Shown: positions 45,996 through 55,554 of the stretch, piece by piece
How the letters are laid out: the number at the start of each line of letters is the position of its first letter
How positions within the stretch are numbered: the stretch's first letter is position 1
Origin: Trinickia diaoshuihuensis
Lineage (GTDB): Bacteria; Pseudomonadota; Gammaproteobacteria; Burkholderiales; Burkholderiaceae
NCBI RefSeq assembly: GCF_003390925.1
Contig: NZ_QUBS01000087.1
Location: 124,001 to 188,000 of the forward strand
DNA length: 64,000 bases
Direction of reading: 5' to 3'
Made by a program: the position numbers and the translations under genes
The notes under the pieces: model-generated
Told to the model about the DNA's origin: nothing
What the model saw: only the letters and a program-made list of their open reading frames with translations
Databases searched by the model: none

Positions 45996-46164
45996 AGGCG
46001 GCCGGGGGGCGCCTCGTCGATTCATCCGACGTACCCAGTGTCGATTGCCGCCGGATGTGCGTGAGGGCGCAGTCGCCGGCTCGGACTTCCTTTATATCTA
46101 CGCCTTGGATTTCGAGGCGCCGGGTGGGTATCCGGTCGAACGATCAATCGGGAGGAACGGGACT

Positions 46165-47070
46165 ATGCGAATGGTGATCGCATTGGCGGACAATGCGCTG
46201 CGCAAGCGAGGCGAGCAGGATTGCCATGTGGCGCGGGCAGCCGCCGCGCGGCTGGCGGCCGTCGTCGACGGCAACGACGTGGTACTCGTGCATGAACACG
46301 CGCACTTCGCAGACATGCCGGGCGCGGGCTTTTCACGTAACGATTCGCCGGCACGGATCGATGGCGATCCGCTAAGCCGGTTCGACCTCGAATTGCGACA
46401 TTGCCTGGCCAGCGCGCGGCCATGCGCGACCTGGCTGCCGATGGTCGAAGTGGACCCGGCCGATCCCGCCTTCGCGCATCCGAATCAACCGATCGGCGCG
46501 GCCATCGTCGGCGAAAAGGCCGTCGCCGACGCGCGGGCGAATGCCTGGTCCATCGCCAAGGACCGCGTCGGGTATCGGCGCGTCGTGCCGAATCTGTCGC
46601 CGTTGCGCGTGCCGCACTCGGACGCGTTGCGCCGCTTGATCGAGGCACGGACCGTTGTAATTTGCCCGGGCGGAATCGTACCCGTCGTGGCGCGCGAGGA
46701 TGGGGCGTGGCACGGCGTCGAGGCCGTCGTCGATCCATACTGTGCCGCCGAGTTGATCGCCGAGGAGATCGAGGCGGATCTTTTCGTCATCGTGACGGAG
46801 CTGGCCGGCGTGTTCCTCGATTGGGGCACAGCCAATTCGAAGTTGTTGCGTCACGGTCATCCGCACGCGTTGCGCGAATTCGCCGATACGGCAGGAGCGA
46901 TGGGCCCGAAGCTGCGCGCAGCCGCGCATTTCGCCGAACGGACGGGACGGCGAGCGGCGATCGGGGCATTCGCCAATGTGGATCGGCTCCTCGAGGGCAC
47001 GGCCGGGACGACGATTTCATGCGAGCATGCGGACCCGCGCCGCTTCGCGGGCGGATCGGTCGTCTGCTGA
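46165..47070 (+). CDS. Carbamate-kinase-like pseudoenzyme (degenerate ArcC paralogue)
   Basis: 301 residues, alignable end to end with the ArcC encoded 6 kb downstream, but stripped of catalytic motifs. The GGN phosphate loop is ADN (8-10); HGNGPQ is HEHAHF (43-48); the KPIG lysine is Gln (108); the VVDKD Lys-Asp pair is Pro-Tyr (191-192). Only the GxMGPK lysine (249) remains. The frame is open throughout, GGAGG precedes the ATG by 9 nt, and the fold-core segments (VICPGGIVPVV, AELIAEEIEADLFVI) are preserved, so it is a maintained protein rather than a decaying pseudogene. A regulatory or binding role is inferred. Codons upstream to 46045 are open but unlike the family. Confidence 0.78.
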   Translation: MRMVIALADNALRKRGEQDCHVARAAAARLAAVVDGNDVVLVHEHAHFADMPGAGFSRNDSPARIDGDPLSRFDLELRHCLASARPCATWLPMVEVDPADPAFAHPNQPIGAAIVGEKAVADARANAWSIAKDRVGYRRVVPNLSPLRVPHSDALRRLIEARTVVICPGGIVPVVAREDGAWHGVEAVVDPYCAAELIAEEIEADLFVIVTELAGVFLDWGTANSKLLRHGHPHALREFADTAGAMGPKLRAAAHFAERTGRRAAIGAFANVDRLLEGTAGTTISCEHADPRRFAGGSVVC

Positions 47071-47093
47071 AGCGATACAGTGGCGGGGAGCCG

Positions 47094-47555
47094 TCAATAC
47101 TTGGGTTTGCGGAAGGCCAGCAGAAAGAAGCGGCGTAACTCGTCGGCCAATTCGGCCTTCGCCGCCGCGAAGTCGAACGTGTGTTCGGGCTTCGACGGAT
47201 AGCGCGCCCGCAAGACGGCGGCTTGACGCCGCGCATCGCCGGCCCTGGCCGCATCGAGTTCGGGCGTGCGCAAGGCATGGTCGGCGAGAACGGTCACACC
47301 TTCGTGCCGTACTTCGGCCACCCCGCCGGCGACGAAGACGCGGTGCACCGGTTCCTCTGCGCCATCCCAAAGCGAAATCACGCCCGGCTTGATCCGCGTG
47401 AGCAGCGGGATATGTCCGGGGTAGACGCCAAGTTCCCCAGCCTCGCCCGGCAGGACGACGAACGAGGCCGTGCCGCTATAGATTTCGGCCTCCACGCTGA
47501 CGATGTCCACTTGCAGACCGTCGAGGCGATGCGCAGTCGAGGTGTTGTCCGTCAT
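47094..47555 (-). CDS. atpC: Orphan F1-ATPase epsilon subunit
   Basis: A 153-residue epsilon subunit: N-terminal beta-sandwich with VDIVSVEAEIYSG, GEAGELGVYPGHIPLLTRIKPGVI and VTVLADHALR, then the two-helix C-terminal hairpin (LDAARAGDARRQAAVLRARY), which in other species can act as an F1 ATPase brake. The start ATG overlaps the gamma stop (ATGA), so the pair is translationally coupled. No beta, alpha, delta or Fo genes are in the window, unlike the standard operon where beta separates gamma and epsilon. A nine-residue extension (MTDNTSTAH) precedes the conserved start. Confidence 0.88.
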   Translation of the reverse strand: MTDNTSTAHRLDGLQVDIVSVEAEIYSGTASFVVLPGEAGELGVYPGHIPLLTRIKPGVISLWDGAEEPVHRVFVAGGVAEVRHEGVTVLADHALRTPELDAARAGDARRQAAVLRARYPSKPEHTFDFAAAKAELADELRRFFLLAFRKPKY

Positions 47556-48421
47556 AGCGCCGCGGCTCCCGCGATGATCTCGCACAATTCGGTGGTGATT
47601 TGCGCTTGACGCGTCTTTTGATAGACGCGCGTCAGGTCGTGAATGAGACGATCGGCGTTTTCGGTCGCGGTATGCATCGCCATCATGCGCGCGTACTGCT
47701 CACAAGAACTGTTCTCCGCGACCGCTTGATAGACGAACGCTTCGACATAGCGCAGCAGCAGCGTCTCGATGACGGCCCCGGCATCGGGCTCATAGAGATA
47801 GTCGGGCGTGGGCGCAGCCCCATTGCCGGGCGGATGGAGCAGGGCGTCGAGCGGCAAGATGCGGTCGATACGCGGTTCGAACTCGGGCGCGCGCGTCGTA
47901 CGGTTATAGGCGATATGGACTTCGTCCAACTCCCCGAGCAAGAACTCGCTCAGCGGTATCGAAATGGTGCCGAAGAACGATTCGAAATGCAGTTCCTGCG
48001 AGAGCGCGCCGCTATGCGCGACGATGTCCGCGCCGCAACGCGCGAGCGGCGCCATGCCGCGGGCGCCCACCACGCTCACGCGCGCGGCCACGCCGTCCCG
48101 GTCCCAGGCGGCGAGCCGATCGACGCATTGCAGCAGCAAGCGGCTATTCAATGGTCCGCACAACCCGCGGTCGGTACTGACGACGATCAAGCCCACGCGG
48201 CGCACCGGCACTTGCTTACGCAGAAACGGTGAGACGAATTCGGGGTTGGCCGCTTGCATATGCAGCGCGATCGCGCGCATGTGTTCCGCGTAGGGACGAA
48301 ACGAACTCGCACGCTTGCGCGCGGCCGGCGCCTTGGCGCGGGCCAACATCTCCATTGCGCGCGTGATTTTACGCGTCGTGCCTATGCTTTTGATTTTCGC
48401 CTGGATTTCTCGAATATGCAT
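47552..48421 (-). CDS. atpG: Orphan F1-ATPase gamma subunit
   Basis: A 289-residue gamma subunit with both rotor helices intact: N-terminal REIQAKIKSIGTTRKITRAM, the Rossmann-like middle with VVSTDRGLCG (80-89), DYLYEPDAGAVIETLLLRYVE, and the C-terminal RQAQITTELCEIIAGAAAL. Conservation at rotor ends argues for function. The Pro in GLCGPLN replaces the usual Gly. It is divergent from arcD across 177 bp holding a perfect FNR box. A housekeeping atp operon must exist elsewhere in the genome; this copy is isolated with epsilon only. Confidence 0.9.
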   Translation of the reverse strand: MHIREIQAKIKSIGTTRKITRAMEMLARAKAPAARKRASSFRPYAEHMRAIALHMQAANPEFVSPFLRKQVPVRRVGLIVVSTDRGLCGPLNSRLLLQCVDRLAAWDRDGVAARVSVVGARGMAPLARCGADIVAHSGALSQELHFESFFGTISIPLSEFLLGELDEVHIAYNRTTRAPEFEPRIDRILPLDALLHPPGNGAAPTPDYLYEPDAGAVIETLLLRYVEAFVYQAVAENSSCEQYARMMAMHTATENADRLIHDLTRVYQKTRQAQITTELCEIIAGAAAL

Positions 48422-48523
48422 CGGTGCAATTGAGTTGAAAGGTGAAAGGTCGTATTGAAAAAATCCGCTTGCCGATGGCAGTCATGTTCGAATGACAAGT
48501 TATGCCAAACATTCGCGGACGGC

Positions 48524-48537
48524 TTGATCCCGATCAA
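48524..48537 (+). promoter_or_regulatory. Perfect FNR/ANR box of the arcDABC promoter
   Basis: TTGATCCCGATCAA is an exact dyad. TACACT (48559-48564) is a plausible -10, placing the start near 48572 and the dyad centre at -41.5 (class II). arcDABC operons are classic ANR targets in pseudomonads. The gamma-epsilon pair diverges from the same spacer and could be influenced. Confidence 0.85.
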
Positions 48538-48598
48538 TCGAGTAAGGGAATGCCCCCATACACTCCAGAGCAGACCAACGCCAATTAGGAGAAATGGG

Positions 48599-50098
48599 AT
48601 GGACAGACCCAATGATTTGCCCGGCGCGGCAGTGGCCCCCACGGCGGCGGCCGGCGCCACAAGGGCGCAACCGAACACGCGCCGGCTCGGCGTGACGCTG
48701 CTGACGGGCGTCGTCGTGGCTTCGATGATCGGCGGAGGCGCATTCAATCTACCTCAAAACATGGCCCAGGGCGCCGGACTCGGCGCGGTAATCGTCGCGT
48801 GGGTCATCACGCTGGCGGGAATGTTCTTTCTTTCCAATACGTTTCGTACGCTGGCCGATAAGCGCCCCGATCTGAAAGCCGGCATCTATTCATATGCCCG
48901 CGAGGGATTCGGCGCATTCGCCGGCTTCGAGATGGCATGGGGCTATTGGCTTTCGGCCGCTTTCGGCAATATTGCATTTGCAATTCTGTTCATGCAAACG
49001 CTGGGCGTATTCATACCGGTATTTCGCAGCGGCAATAATTGGCCGGCGATCCTCGGCGCCTCGGCGCTCGTTTGGGTCATGAATTTCATCGTGCTCTCGG
49101 GCGTGAAGCGCGCGGCCATCATGAACGTCATGGCCAGCGTGGTGAACATCGGGGCGATTCTGGTCGCATTGAGCACGATGGTCGTGGCCTTCAAGGCCAA
49201 CCTGTTCACCTACGATTTCTGGGGCGAACAACAACATCTCGGCAGCATCCTCGGGCAAGTGAAGAGCACGATGCTCGTCACGCTATGGGTGTTCATCGGC
49301 ATCGAAGGTGCCGTCGTCGTTTCCGATCGCGCGGAAAAACCGTCGCAGGTCGGCAGGGCGACGTTCCTCGGCCTTTTGACCTGTACGACGCTGTACTTTC
49401 TGCTGTCGGCGCTGCCGTTCGGCGTCATGCATCAGGCGCAGTTGTCCGGCCTTGCGTCGCCGTCGGCCGCGTATGTGCTCAAAGCGGCGGTCGGCCAGTG
49501 GGGCGCGGTGTTTATCTCGATCGCGTTGATGCTGTCGCTGTTCAGTTGCTGGCTAGCGTGGACGATCCTCGTTGCCGAATTGCCTTACGAAGCGGCGAAA
49601 GACGGCGTGTTTCCGAAGTTTCTCGCCCGCGAAAACCGCCGGCACGCGGCGGCGCCTTCGCTGTGGCTTTCCAGCGCGACGATGCAAGCGGCCGTGTTCG
49701 TCGTCCTGTTCGCCCATAACGCGTGGAATTGGCTCGTTTCCATCACGGGCGTCATGATCTTGCCGCCCTACCTCTTCAGCGCGTTGTTTCTGTGGCGCTA
49801 TGCGACGCAGCCCAGCTACCGCGCGACGCAAGGCGAGAGCGCCCGTCAGTCGATTTGGACCGGCGTGCTCGCATCCGTCTATTCGGTATGGCTGCTCTAT
49901 GCCGCGGGTCCGCAATTCCTGCTGATGTCGACGATTTTGTTTGCCATCGGCATCCCCGTGTTTTGGTGGGCACGCCGTGAGCATGCGCCGGAGCAAGCCG
50001 TGCTGGCGCCGCGCGAGAAAGCCGCGGCCGTGCTGCTCGTGCTCGTTGCCATCGCCGCGCTGTCGTTGTTTCTGGCAGGCAAGGTCACGCTCGGCTGA
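48599..50098 (+). CDS. arcD: Arginine/ornithine antiporter
   Basis: A 499-residue APC-superfamily antiporter with about twelve transmembrane segments. The motif [17 protein letters not shown] in TM1 is the substrate/GIG region of ArcD-type exchangers, and [19 protein letters not shown] lies in TM6. It exchanges external arginine for ornithine without net energy cost. The ATG at 48599 follows AGGAG by 7 nt; the frame is open further upstream across the promoter, which is ruled out by the FNR box and -10. First gene of arcDABC. Confidence 0.93.
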   Translation: MDRPNDLPGAAVAPTAAAGATRAQPNTRRLGVTLLTGVVVASMIGGGAFNLPQNMAQGAGLGAVIVAWVITLAGMFFLSNTFRTLADKRPDLKAGIYSYAREGFGAFAGFEMAWGYWLSAAFGNIAFAILFMQTLGVFIPVFRSGNNWPAILGASALVWVMNFIVLSGVKRAAIMNVMASVVNIGAILVALSTMVVAFKANLFTYDFWGEQQHLGSILGQVKSTMLVTLWVFIGIEGAVVVSDRAEKPSQVGRATFLGLLTCTTLYFLLSALPFGVMHQAQLSGLASPSAAYVLKAAVGQWGAVFISIALMLSLFSCWLAWTILVAELPYEAAKDGVFPKFLARENRRHAAAPSLWLSSATMQAAVFVVLFAHNAWNWLVSITGVMILPPYLFSALFLWRYATQPSYRATQGESARQSIWTGVLASVYSVWLLYAAGPQFLLMSTILFAIGIPVFWWARREHAPEQAVLAPREKAAAVLLVLVAIAALSLFLAGKVTLG

Positions 50099-50148
50099 GG
50101 CCGCCTCTTACATACGTATGTCATTCAAGCTTGATCGAGGAGAAACGC

Positions 50149-51372
50149 ATGACGCTTGGAGTCCATTCCGAGGCCGGTAAATTGCGCACGGTGATGGTCT
50201 GCCGTCCCGGCCTCGCGCATCGCCGCTTGACGCCGGCCAACTGCGGCAGTTTGTTGTTCGACGACGTCATCTGGGTCGATCGCGCGATCGAGGATCATGA
50301 AGTGTTCGTCGGCGCGATGCGCGAGCGCGACATCGAAGTGCTCGAGTTTCATCATCTGCTCTCGCAGGTACTGCTCGATCGCGAAGCGCGCGATTGGGTT
50401 CTCGACCGGCGCATCGTCGAGGAGGAAGTCGGCACCGGCATGCTGCGCGAATTGCGGCTATGGCTCGAGGAGATGCCCGCGCAGCAGTTGGCCGATTGTC
50501 TCATCGGCGGGATTGCGAAAGCGCAACTGCCGTTCGACGCCCGAGGTCTCTTCGGCGGTTACCTCGAACGCTCCGATTTCGTCGTTCAGCCGCTCCCGAA
50601 CCTGATCTTTCAGCGCGACCCCAGTTCGTGGGTGTGCGGCGGCGTCACGTTGAACCCCATGTATTGGCCGGCTCGGCGCAAAGAGACGCTGCTGCTCGCG
50701 GCCGTCTATCGTTTTCATCCTCGGTTCGCAGGTCATGTGCGGACGTGGTGGGGCGATCCCGATGTCGATCACGGCGCGCAAACGCTCGAAGGCGGCGACG
50801 TCATGCCGATCGGAGCGGGCGTCGTGCTGATCGGGATGGGCGAGCGCACGAGCCCACAAGCGGTGACGCAGGTGGCGCGCCGCCTATTCGCCGCGCATGC
50901 GGCCAAACGCGTCATCGCCTGCCAGTTGCCGAAGGCCCGCGCGTCGATGCACCTCGATACGGTGTTTTCGTTCATCGACGTCGACTTCGTCAGCATCTAT
51001 CCCGACGTGGCGCAAGGCATTCAGTGCACGAGCCTTTACCCCGGCGACGAGCCGGGCCGGATTCGCTACGAGCGCCATACCGAGCCGTTCCTTTCGGTCG
51101 TGGCGGGCGCGCTCGGGATCGGCTCGCTGCGCGTGCTGACGACGGGCGGGGATACCTACGAAACCGAGCGCGAGCAGTGGGACGACGGCAACAACGTCTT
51201 GGCGCTCGACCGGCGCGTCGTGCTCGCGTACGACCGCAATGTCTACACGAATCGCAAGATGCGCCAAGCCGGAGTCGAGGTCATCGAAATCCCGGGCGGC
51301 GAACTCGGCCGCGGACGCGGCGGCAGCCATTGCATGAGTTGCCCGATCGAACGCGATCCGATCGACCTCTGA
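50149..51372 (+). CDS. arcA: Arginine deiminase
   Basis: A 407-residue arginine deiminase (arginine to citrulline + NH3). Catalytic features: [13 protein letters not shown] (substrate Asp), EGGDVMPIG, the His of [13 protein letters not shown] and the nucleophile Cys in [21 protein letters not shown] precedes the ATG, 50 bp after arcD. An in-frame TTG lies six codons earlier but would bury the ribosome-binding site. Confidence 0.96.
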   Translation: MTLGVHSEAGKLRTVMVCRPGLAHRRLTPANCGSLLFDDVIWVDRAIEDHEVFVGAMRERDIEVLEFHHLLSQVLLDREARDWVLDRRIVEEEVGTGMLRELRLWLEEMPAQQLADCLIGGIAKAQLPFDARGLFGGYLERSDFVVQPLPNLIFQRDPSSWVCGGVTLNPMYWPARRKETLLLAAVYRFHPRFAGHVRTWWGDPDVDHGAQTLEGGDVMPIGAGVVLIGMGERTSPQAVTQVARRLFAAHAAKRVIACQLPKARASMHLDTVFSFIDVDFVSIYPDVAQGIQCTSLYPGDEPGRIRYERHTEPFLSVVAGALGIGSLRVLTTGGDTYETEREQWDDGNNVLALDRRVVLAYDRNVYTNRKMRQAGVEVIEIPGGELGRGRGGSHCMSCPIERDPIDL

Positions 51373-51419
51373 CGCGGGCCGCCGCATCGAACCACCAGGC
51401 CATTGGCCAAGGAAACGAA

Positions 51420-52421
51420 ATGTTCAATGTTCACAATCGCAGTTATTTGTCGTTGATGGAATACACGCCGCGTCAGATCCGCTATCTGCTCGATCTTTCA
51501 CGCGACCTGAAGCGTGCCAAGTACGCCGGCGTCGAAATGCCGCGCTTGACGGGAAAAAACATCGCGCTGATTTTCGAAAAGACCTCGACGCGTACGCGCT
51601 GCGCCTTCGAAGTCGCCGCGCACGATCAAGGCGCGCATGTGACCTATATCGACCCGACGGGCTCGCAAATCGGCCATAAGGAGTCGATGAAGGACACGGC
51701 GCGCGTGCTCGGCCGCATGTACGACGCGATCGAATATCGCGGCTTCGGCCAGGAAATCGTCGAGGAGTTGGCGCGCTATGCCGGCGTGCCCGTCTACAAC
51801 GGACTGACAGACGAGTTCCACCCGACGCAAATGCTCGCCGACGTCATGACGATGCACGAATTCAGCGACAAACCGCTGCACGACATCGCGTATTGCTATA
51901 TGGGCGATGCCCGCAACAACACCGGCAACTCGTTGATGATCGTGGGCGCCAAGCTCGGCATGGACGTGCGTTTGTGCGCGCCGCGCCACTTGTGGCCGAA
52001 CGATGCGCTCGTCGACGAGTGCCGCCGGATCGCGGCCGGCACGGGGGCGCGGCTCACGCTGACCGACGTACCGCGCGACGCCGTGAAAGGCGCCGACTTC
52101 GTCTATACGGACGTTTGGGTGTCGATGGGCGAGCCGTTCGAGAAATGGGGCGAACGTATCGAGCAATTGCTTCCCTACCAAGTCAATGCCGATTTGATGG
52201 CCGCAAGCGGCAACCCGCGCGTGAAGTTCATGCACTGCTTGCCGGCGTTTCACGACGCGAACACGCACGTCGGTAAGCAGATTGCCGACGCTTACGGGTT
52301 GCGCGACGGCGTGGAAGTGACGGACGAGGTGTTCGAATCGGAGGCATCGATCGTCTTCGATCAGGCCGAGAACCGGCTGCATACGATCAAGGCGATCTTG
52401 GTCGCGACGCTGGCGATGTGA
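51420..52421 (+). CDS. arcB: Catabolic ornithine carbamoyltransferase
   Basis: A 333-residue OTCase. The carbamoyl-phosphate site [24 protein letters not shown], and the ornithine site MHCLPAFHD are present. Placement between arcA and arcC and the length identify the catabolic enzyme that phosphorolyses citrulline to carbamoyl phosphate and ornithine. AAGGA precedes the start by 8 nt; the gap to arcA is 47 bp. Confidence 0.95.
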   Translation: MFNVHNRSYLSLMEYTPRQIRYLLDLSRDLKRAKYAGVEMPRLTGKNIALIFEKTSTRTRCAFEVAAHDQGAHVTYIDPTGSQIGHKESMKDTARVLGRMYDAIEYRGFGQEIVEELARYAGVPVYNGLTDEFHPTQMLADVMTMHEFSDKPLHDIAYCYMGDARNNTGNSLMIVGAKLGMDVRLCAPRHLWPNDALVDECRRIAAGTGARLTLTDVPRDAVKGADFVYTDVWVSMGEPFEKWGERIEQLLPYQVNADLMAASGNPRVKFMHCLPAFHDANTHVGKQIADAYGLRDGVEVTDEVFESEASIVFDQAENRLHTIKAILVATLAM

Positions 52422-52443
52422 GCGCGGCTAAAGGAACGACATT

Positions 52444-53352
52444 ATGCGGATCGTAATCGCCCTGGGTGGCAATGCGCTGTTAAAGCGCGGAGAGGCATTG
52501 AGCGCCGAGGCGCAACGGGCGAATATTCGGCTTGCGGCCGAGCAACTCGCGCAGGTGGCCGAAGGCAACGAGGTGGTGATCGTGCACGGCAACGGCCCGC
52601 AGGTCGGCCTGTTGGCGTCTCAGGAGCGGGAGGCCCGTACGAGCGCGGGCTTTCCGCTAGACGTCCTCGATGCGGAGACCGAAGGCATGATCGGTTACCT
52701 GCTCGAACTGGAATTGCGCAACCGGCTGCCGAAGGCGAGGGCATGCGCGACGTTGCTCACGATGGTCGAAGTCGATCCTAACGATCGGGCGTTCGATCAC
52801 CCCGACAAGCCGATCGGCGCGATGTTGACCGACGCCGCCGCGCTCGAGGCGGCCAAAGCGAAGGGATGGGCCATCGCGCGCGACGGCACGGGGTATCGGC
52901 GCGTCGTACCGAGCCCGCGCCCCCAGCGTCTCGTGCAATGGGCGCCGCTGCGTTGGCTGCTCGATCAGCATGCGATCGTAATTTGCGCCGGCGGGGGCGG
53001 CATCCCCGTGGTTGCCGCGGAAGACGGCACGTTGCGCGGGATCGAAGCGGTGGTCGATAAGGATCGCAGCGCGGCGCTCGTGGCCGAGGAGATCGACGCG
53101 GACGTGTTCGTCATCGCGACCGACGTCGAGGGCGTATTCGCCGATTGGGGCACGCCGAGCGCCACGTTGTTGCGGCATCTCGATCCGAGCATATTGCGCG
53201 AGCGGACGTTTGCGGCGGGTTCGATGGGACCGAAGGTCGAGGCCGCGGCGCGGTTCGCCCAGCGCACGGGACGGCGCGCCGCCATAGGCGCATTGACCGA
53301 CGTCGCCGCGCTCGTCGAAGGGACGGCAGGGACGACTATGTCCGTGCGATGA
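52444..53352 (+). CDS. arcC: Carbamate kinase
   Basis: A 302-residue carbamate kinase that makes ATP from carbamoyl phosphate and ADP. All motifs are intact: GGNAL (8-12), HGNGPQVG (48-55), HPDKPIGAM, VICAGGGGIPVV, VVDKDRSAAL and GSMGPKVEAA. This copy is the reference for judging the degenerate paralogue at 46165-47070. It closes the arcDABC operon, 22 bp after arcB. Confidence 0.96.
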   Translation: MRIVIALGGNALLKRGEALSAEAQRANIRLAAEQLAQVAEGNEVVIVHGNGPQVGLLASQEREARTSAGFPLDVLDAETEGMIGYLLELELRNRLPKARACATLLTMVEVDPNDRAFDHPDKPIGAMLTDAAALEAAKAKGWAIARDGTGYRRVVPSPRPQRLVQWAPLRWLLDQHAIVICAGGGGIPVVAAEDGTLRGIEAVVDKDRSAALVAEEIDADVFVIATDVEGVFADWGTPSATLLRHLDPSILRERTFAAGSMGPKVEAAARFAQRTGRRAAIGALTDVAALVEGTAGTTMSVR

Positions 53353-53364
53353 CGGCGGGGCTAA

Positions 53365-53388
53365 GCGGCCCAGGCATGCCCGGGCCGC
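53365..53388. terminator. Hairpin between convergent arcC and adh
   Basis: GCGGCCC ... GGGCCGC flanks an AGGCATGCC core between two convergent stop codons. There is no T-run, so a terminator role rests on position only. Confidence 0.35.
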
Positions 53389-53412
53389 GCGAGCAACCCG
53401 AAAGCTCGACGT

Positions 53413-54438
53413 TCAATACCCCGTCAGCACGATGCGCCCATCGACCTTGCCTTCCTTGAGCGCGGCAAACACCGTGTTGATATTGTCGAGGCGGTCGCGA
53501 TGAATGTGCGCGCGCACCTTGCCTTCGGCCGCGAACTCGAGCGATTCTTGCAGATCGCGCCGCGTACCGACGATCGAGCCGCGCACGGTGATACCGTTCA
53601 GCACGGTCGAGAAAATCGGCAGCGGAAAGTCGCCCGGAGGCAGGCCGTTCAGCGAGATCGTCCCGCCGCGCCGAACCATTCCCAAGGCCTGTGCGAAGGC
53701 GCTGCGTGAAACGGCGGTCACGAGCACGCCGTGCACCCCGCCGATTTCTTTCTGGATGACGGCGGCCGGATCCTGCGTCGCCGCGTTCACGGTCAGCGTT
53801 GCCCCGAGCTTGCGTGCGAGTTCGAGTTTTTCGTCGGCGACGTCGACGGCCACGACATGCAAGCCCATGGCCACGGCGTATTGCACGGCGACGTGCCCGA
53901 GTCCGCCCACGCCCGAGATCGCGATCCATTGCCCCGGCCGCGTATCGGTGACGCGAATCCCCTTATAAACCGTGACGCCGGCGCACAAGATGGGCGCGAT
54001 TTCGTCGAATGCGACATTGGCCGGCAAGTGGCCGACATAGTTCGGGTCGGCCACGACATACTCGGCGTAGCTGCCGTTGACGGAATAACCGGTGTTTTGC
54101 TGATCGTGGCACAGCGTTTCCCAACCCGTCTGGCAGTACTCGCAATGGCCGCAGGCGGTGTGGAGCCAGGGCACGCCCACGCGATCGCCTTCTTTCAGGT
54201 GCTTCACGCGCGAGCCGACCGCGGCGACGTAGCCTACGCCTTCATGCCCGGGAATGAACGGTAACGCGGGTTTCACGGGCCAATCGCCGTCCGCTGCGTG
54301 CAGATCGGTATGGCAGACGCCAGAGGCTTCGATTTTGACGAGCACCTGTTCGGGCTCGGGTGTTGGCACCGGGACTTCCTCGATGCTCAACGGTTCGCCA
54401 AATGCATGCACGACGGCAGCTTTCATGACTCGGGCCAT
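53413..54438 (-). CDS. adhP: Zinc-dependent alcohol dehydrogenase (AdhP/AdhA type)
   Basis: A 341-residue medium-chain dehydrogenase. Catalytic zinc ligands lie in [16 protein letters not shown] and PGHEGVGYV; structural zinc is bound by [15 protein letters not shown]; the NAD site is [14 protein letters not shown] followed by the acidic VDVADEK, implying NAD(H). Length and motifs match propanol-preferring/ethanol-active AdhP. In an oxygen-limited cell it could discharge NADH by reducing aldehydes. An FNR-like box lies in class II position upstream. It is convergent with arcC. Confidence 0.9.
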   Translation of the reverse strand: MARVMKAAVVHAFGEPLSIEEVPVPTPEPEQVLVKIEASGVCHTDLHAADGDWPVKPALPFIPGHEGVGYVAAVGSRVKHLKEGDRVGVPWLHTACGHCEYCQTGWETLCHDQQNTGYSVNGSYAEYVVADPNYVGHLPANVAFDEIAPILCAGVTVYKGIRVTDTRPGQWIAISGVGGLGHVAVQYAVAMGLHVVAVDVADEKLELARKLGATLTVNAATQDPAAVIQKEIGGVHGVLVTAVSRSAFAQALGMVRRGGTISLNGLPPGDFPLPIFSTVLNGITVRGSIVGTRRDLQESLEFAAEGKVRAHIHRDRLDNINTVFAALKEGKVDGRIVLTGY

Positions 54439-54498
54439 CTCCGGCTCCTATTCGGTTGACAGAGATGGCCAGTATCGATTCCACAGCCGCGTGCGCGG

Positions 54499-54512
54499 TT
54501 GAGGCAAATCAA
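54499..54512 (-). promoter_or_regulatory. FNR/ANR-like box of the adh promoter
   Basis: TTGAGGCAAATCAA has one mismatch. Reading leftward, GATACT (54476-54471) is a 4/6 -10 giving a start near 54464 and the dyad centre at -41.5. It sits immediately after the stop of the EutR-like gene. Confidence 0.58.
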
Positions 54513-54513
54513 C

Positions 54514-55554
54514 TCAAGCGAGAGGATGTCCGCCTTTGAGCGTGTCGGAGGGACGCACGCCGAACAGGCGCCGATAGTCGGCGGAGAATTGGCTGAAATG
54601 CCAGAACCCCCACGCGGTGGCGATATCTTGCACCGTGTGGGGATGCGGCGCCGTATGACCGGCGTCGGCCAGGTCGCGGCGGGCGCCGTTCAAGCGCAGG
54701 GCGCGCAAGTAGGCAACGGGCGAGAGCCCCGCGACGTCTTGAAAGCAGTATTGGAGCGTGCGCCGGCTCACGTGCAGTTGCTCGCATAGCTCGGGCACGC
54801 CGATCGGCCTGTCGCGATGGGCGATCGCATAGTCGCGCGCGTCCATGACGAGCGCAAGGCGCCGGCGATACGTCGATCGCTGAATCGATGCGCACTCGAG
54901 GCGAGATGGTGTCGCGCACAGATCGAATAACGCCTCGAGCACCGACGATTGCAGTTGATTGCGCAAGAACGCCGACGGTGGCGTGCCGCGGCGCGCGCTT
55001 CGTTCGAGGATCGCGCGCAGCGACGCCACGAGCCGCGCCTTGCGCGCGGCGCCGATCGGTACGACGGACGCGTCCGATAGCGGCTGCCCGAGCCCGAGAT
55101 GCTCGACGTCGGATGCGTAGCGGCGCAACACGTCGCCTTTGACGACGATGCCGAAGAATTCGTGATGCGCGGGCGTGAGCAGTTCGAACTCGACGCCGCC
55201 TGGCCGCAAGGCGAGCGCGTGTTCGCCGATCGGCTGTCCGTCGATGCGTCCGGCCCCCGCGTCGCAAACCGGGATGCCGAACCAATAAGCATCCGATTTC
55301 ACTTCGCAGGTTTGCCGCAAAGTGTGGCTCGTCGTTTCGTGAAACACGGTCATGCGATCGAGGAACAATTCCACGAGCGTACCCGTGAAGCGTCCCGCGC
55401 TCAGTTGATCGTAGGTCTGATGCCAACCGTGCAGATTGCGCGCGTGCTCGTCCGCATCGTGTGCGATCGACATGCACAGCGGCTGGGCGCTGCCGGCTCC
55501 GGCACGGTGCGGCGCATCGGAGAAGGGCATCGTGAGGTCGGGAATCGGCGTCAT
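54514..55554 (-). CDS. eutR: AraC-family regulator, EutR-like
   Basis: A 346-residue regulator with a C-terminal double helix-turn-helix ([47 protein letters not shown]) and an N-terminal sensing domain. Its ATG overlaps the eutC stop (ATGA), so it is translated with the ethanolamine lyase genes, and EutR proteins respond to ethanolamine plus cobalamin. The gene is the last of the leftward eat-eutBC-eutR set. The same region is open in another frame with lower plausibility. Confidence 0.85.
   Translation of the reverse strand: MTPIPDLTMPFSDAPHRAGAGSAQPLCMSIAHDADEHARNLHGWHQTYDQLSAGRFTGTLVELFLDRMTVFHETTSHTLRQTCEVKSDAYWFGIPVCDAGAGRIDGQPIGEHALALRPGGVEFELLTPAHHEFFGIVVKGDVLRRYASDVEHLGLGQPLSDASVVPIGAARKARLVASLRAILERSARRGTPPSAFLRNQLQSSVLEALFDLCATPSRLECASIQRSTYRRRLALVMDARDYAIAHRDRPIGVPELCEQLHVSRRTLQYCFQDVAGLSPVAYLRALRLNGARRDLADAGHTAPHPHTVQDIATAWGFWHFSQFSADYRRLFGVRPSDTLKGGHPLA

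Noticed and set aside
45996-46164. Search for an FNR box in front of the carbamate-kinase-like gene.
   Set aside because: No dyad is found; only a lone ATCAA at 46143-46147 just before the ribosome-binding site.
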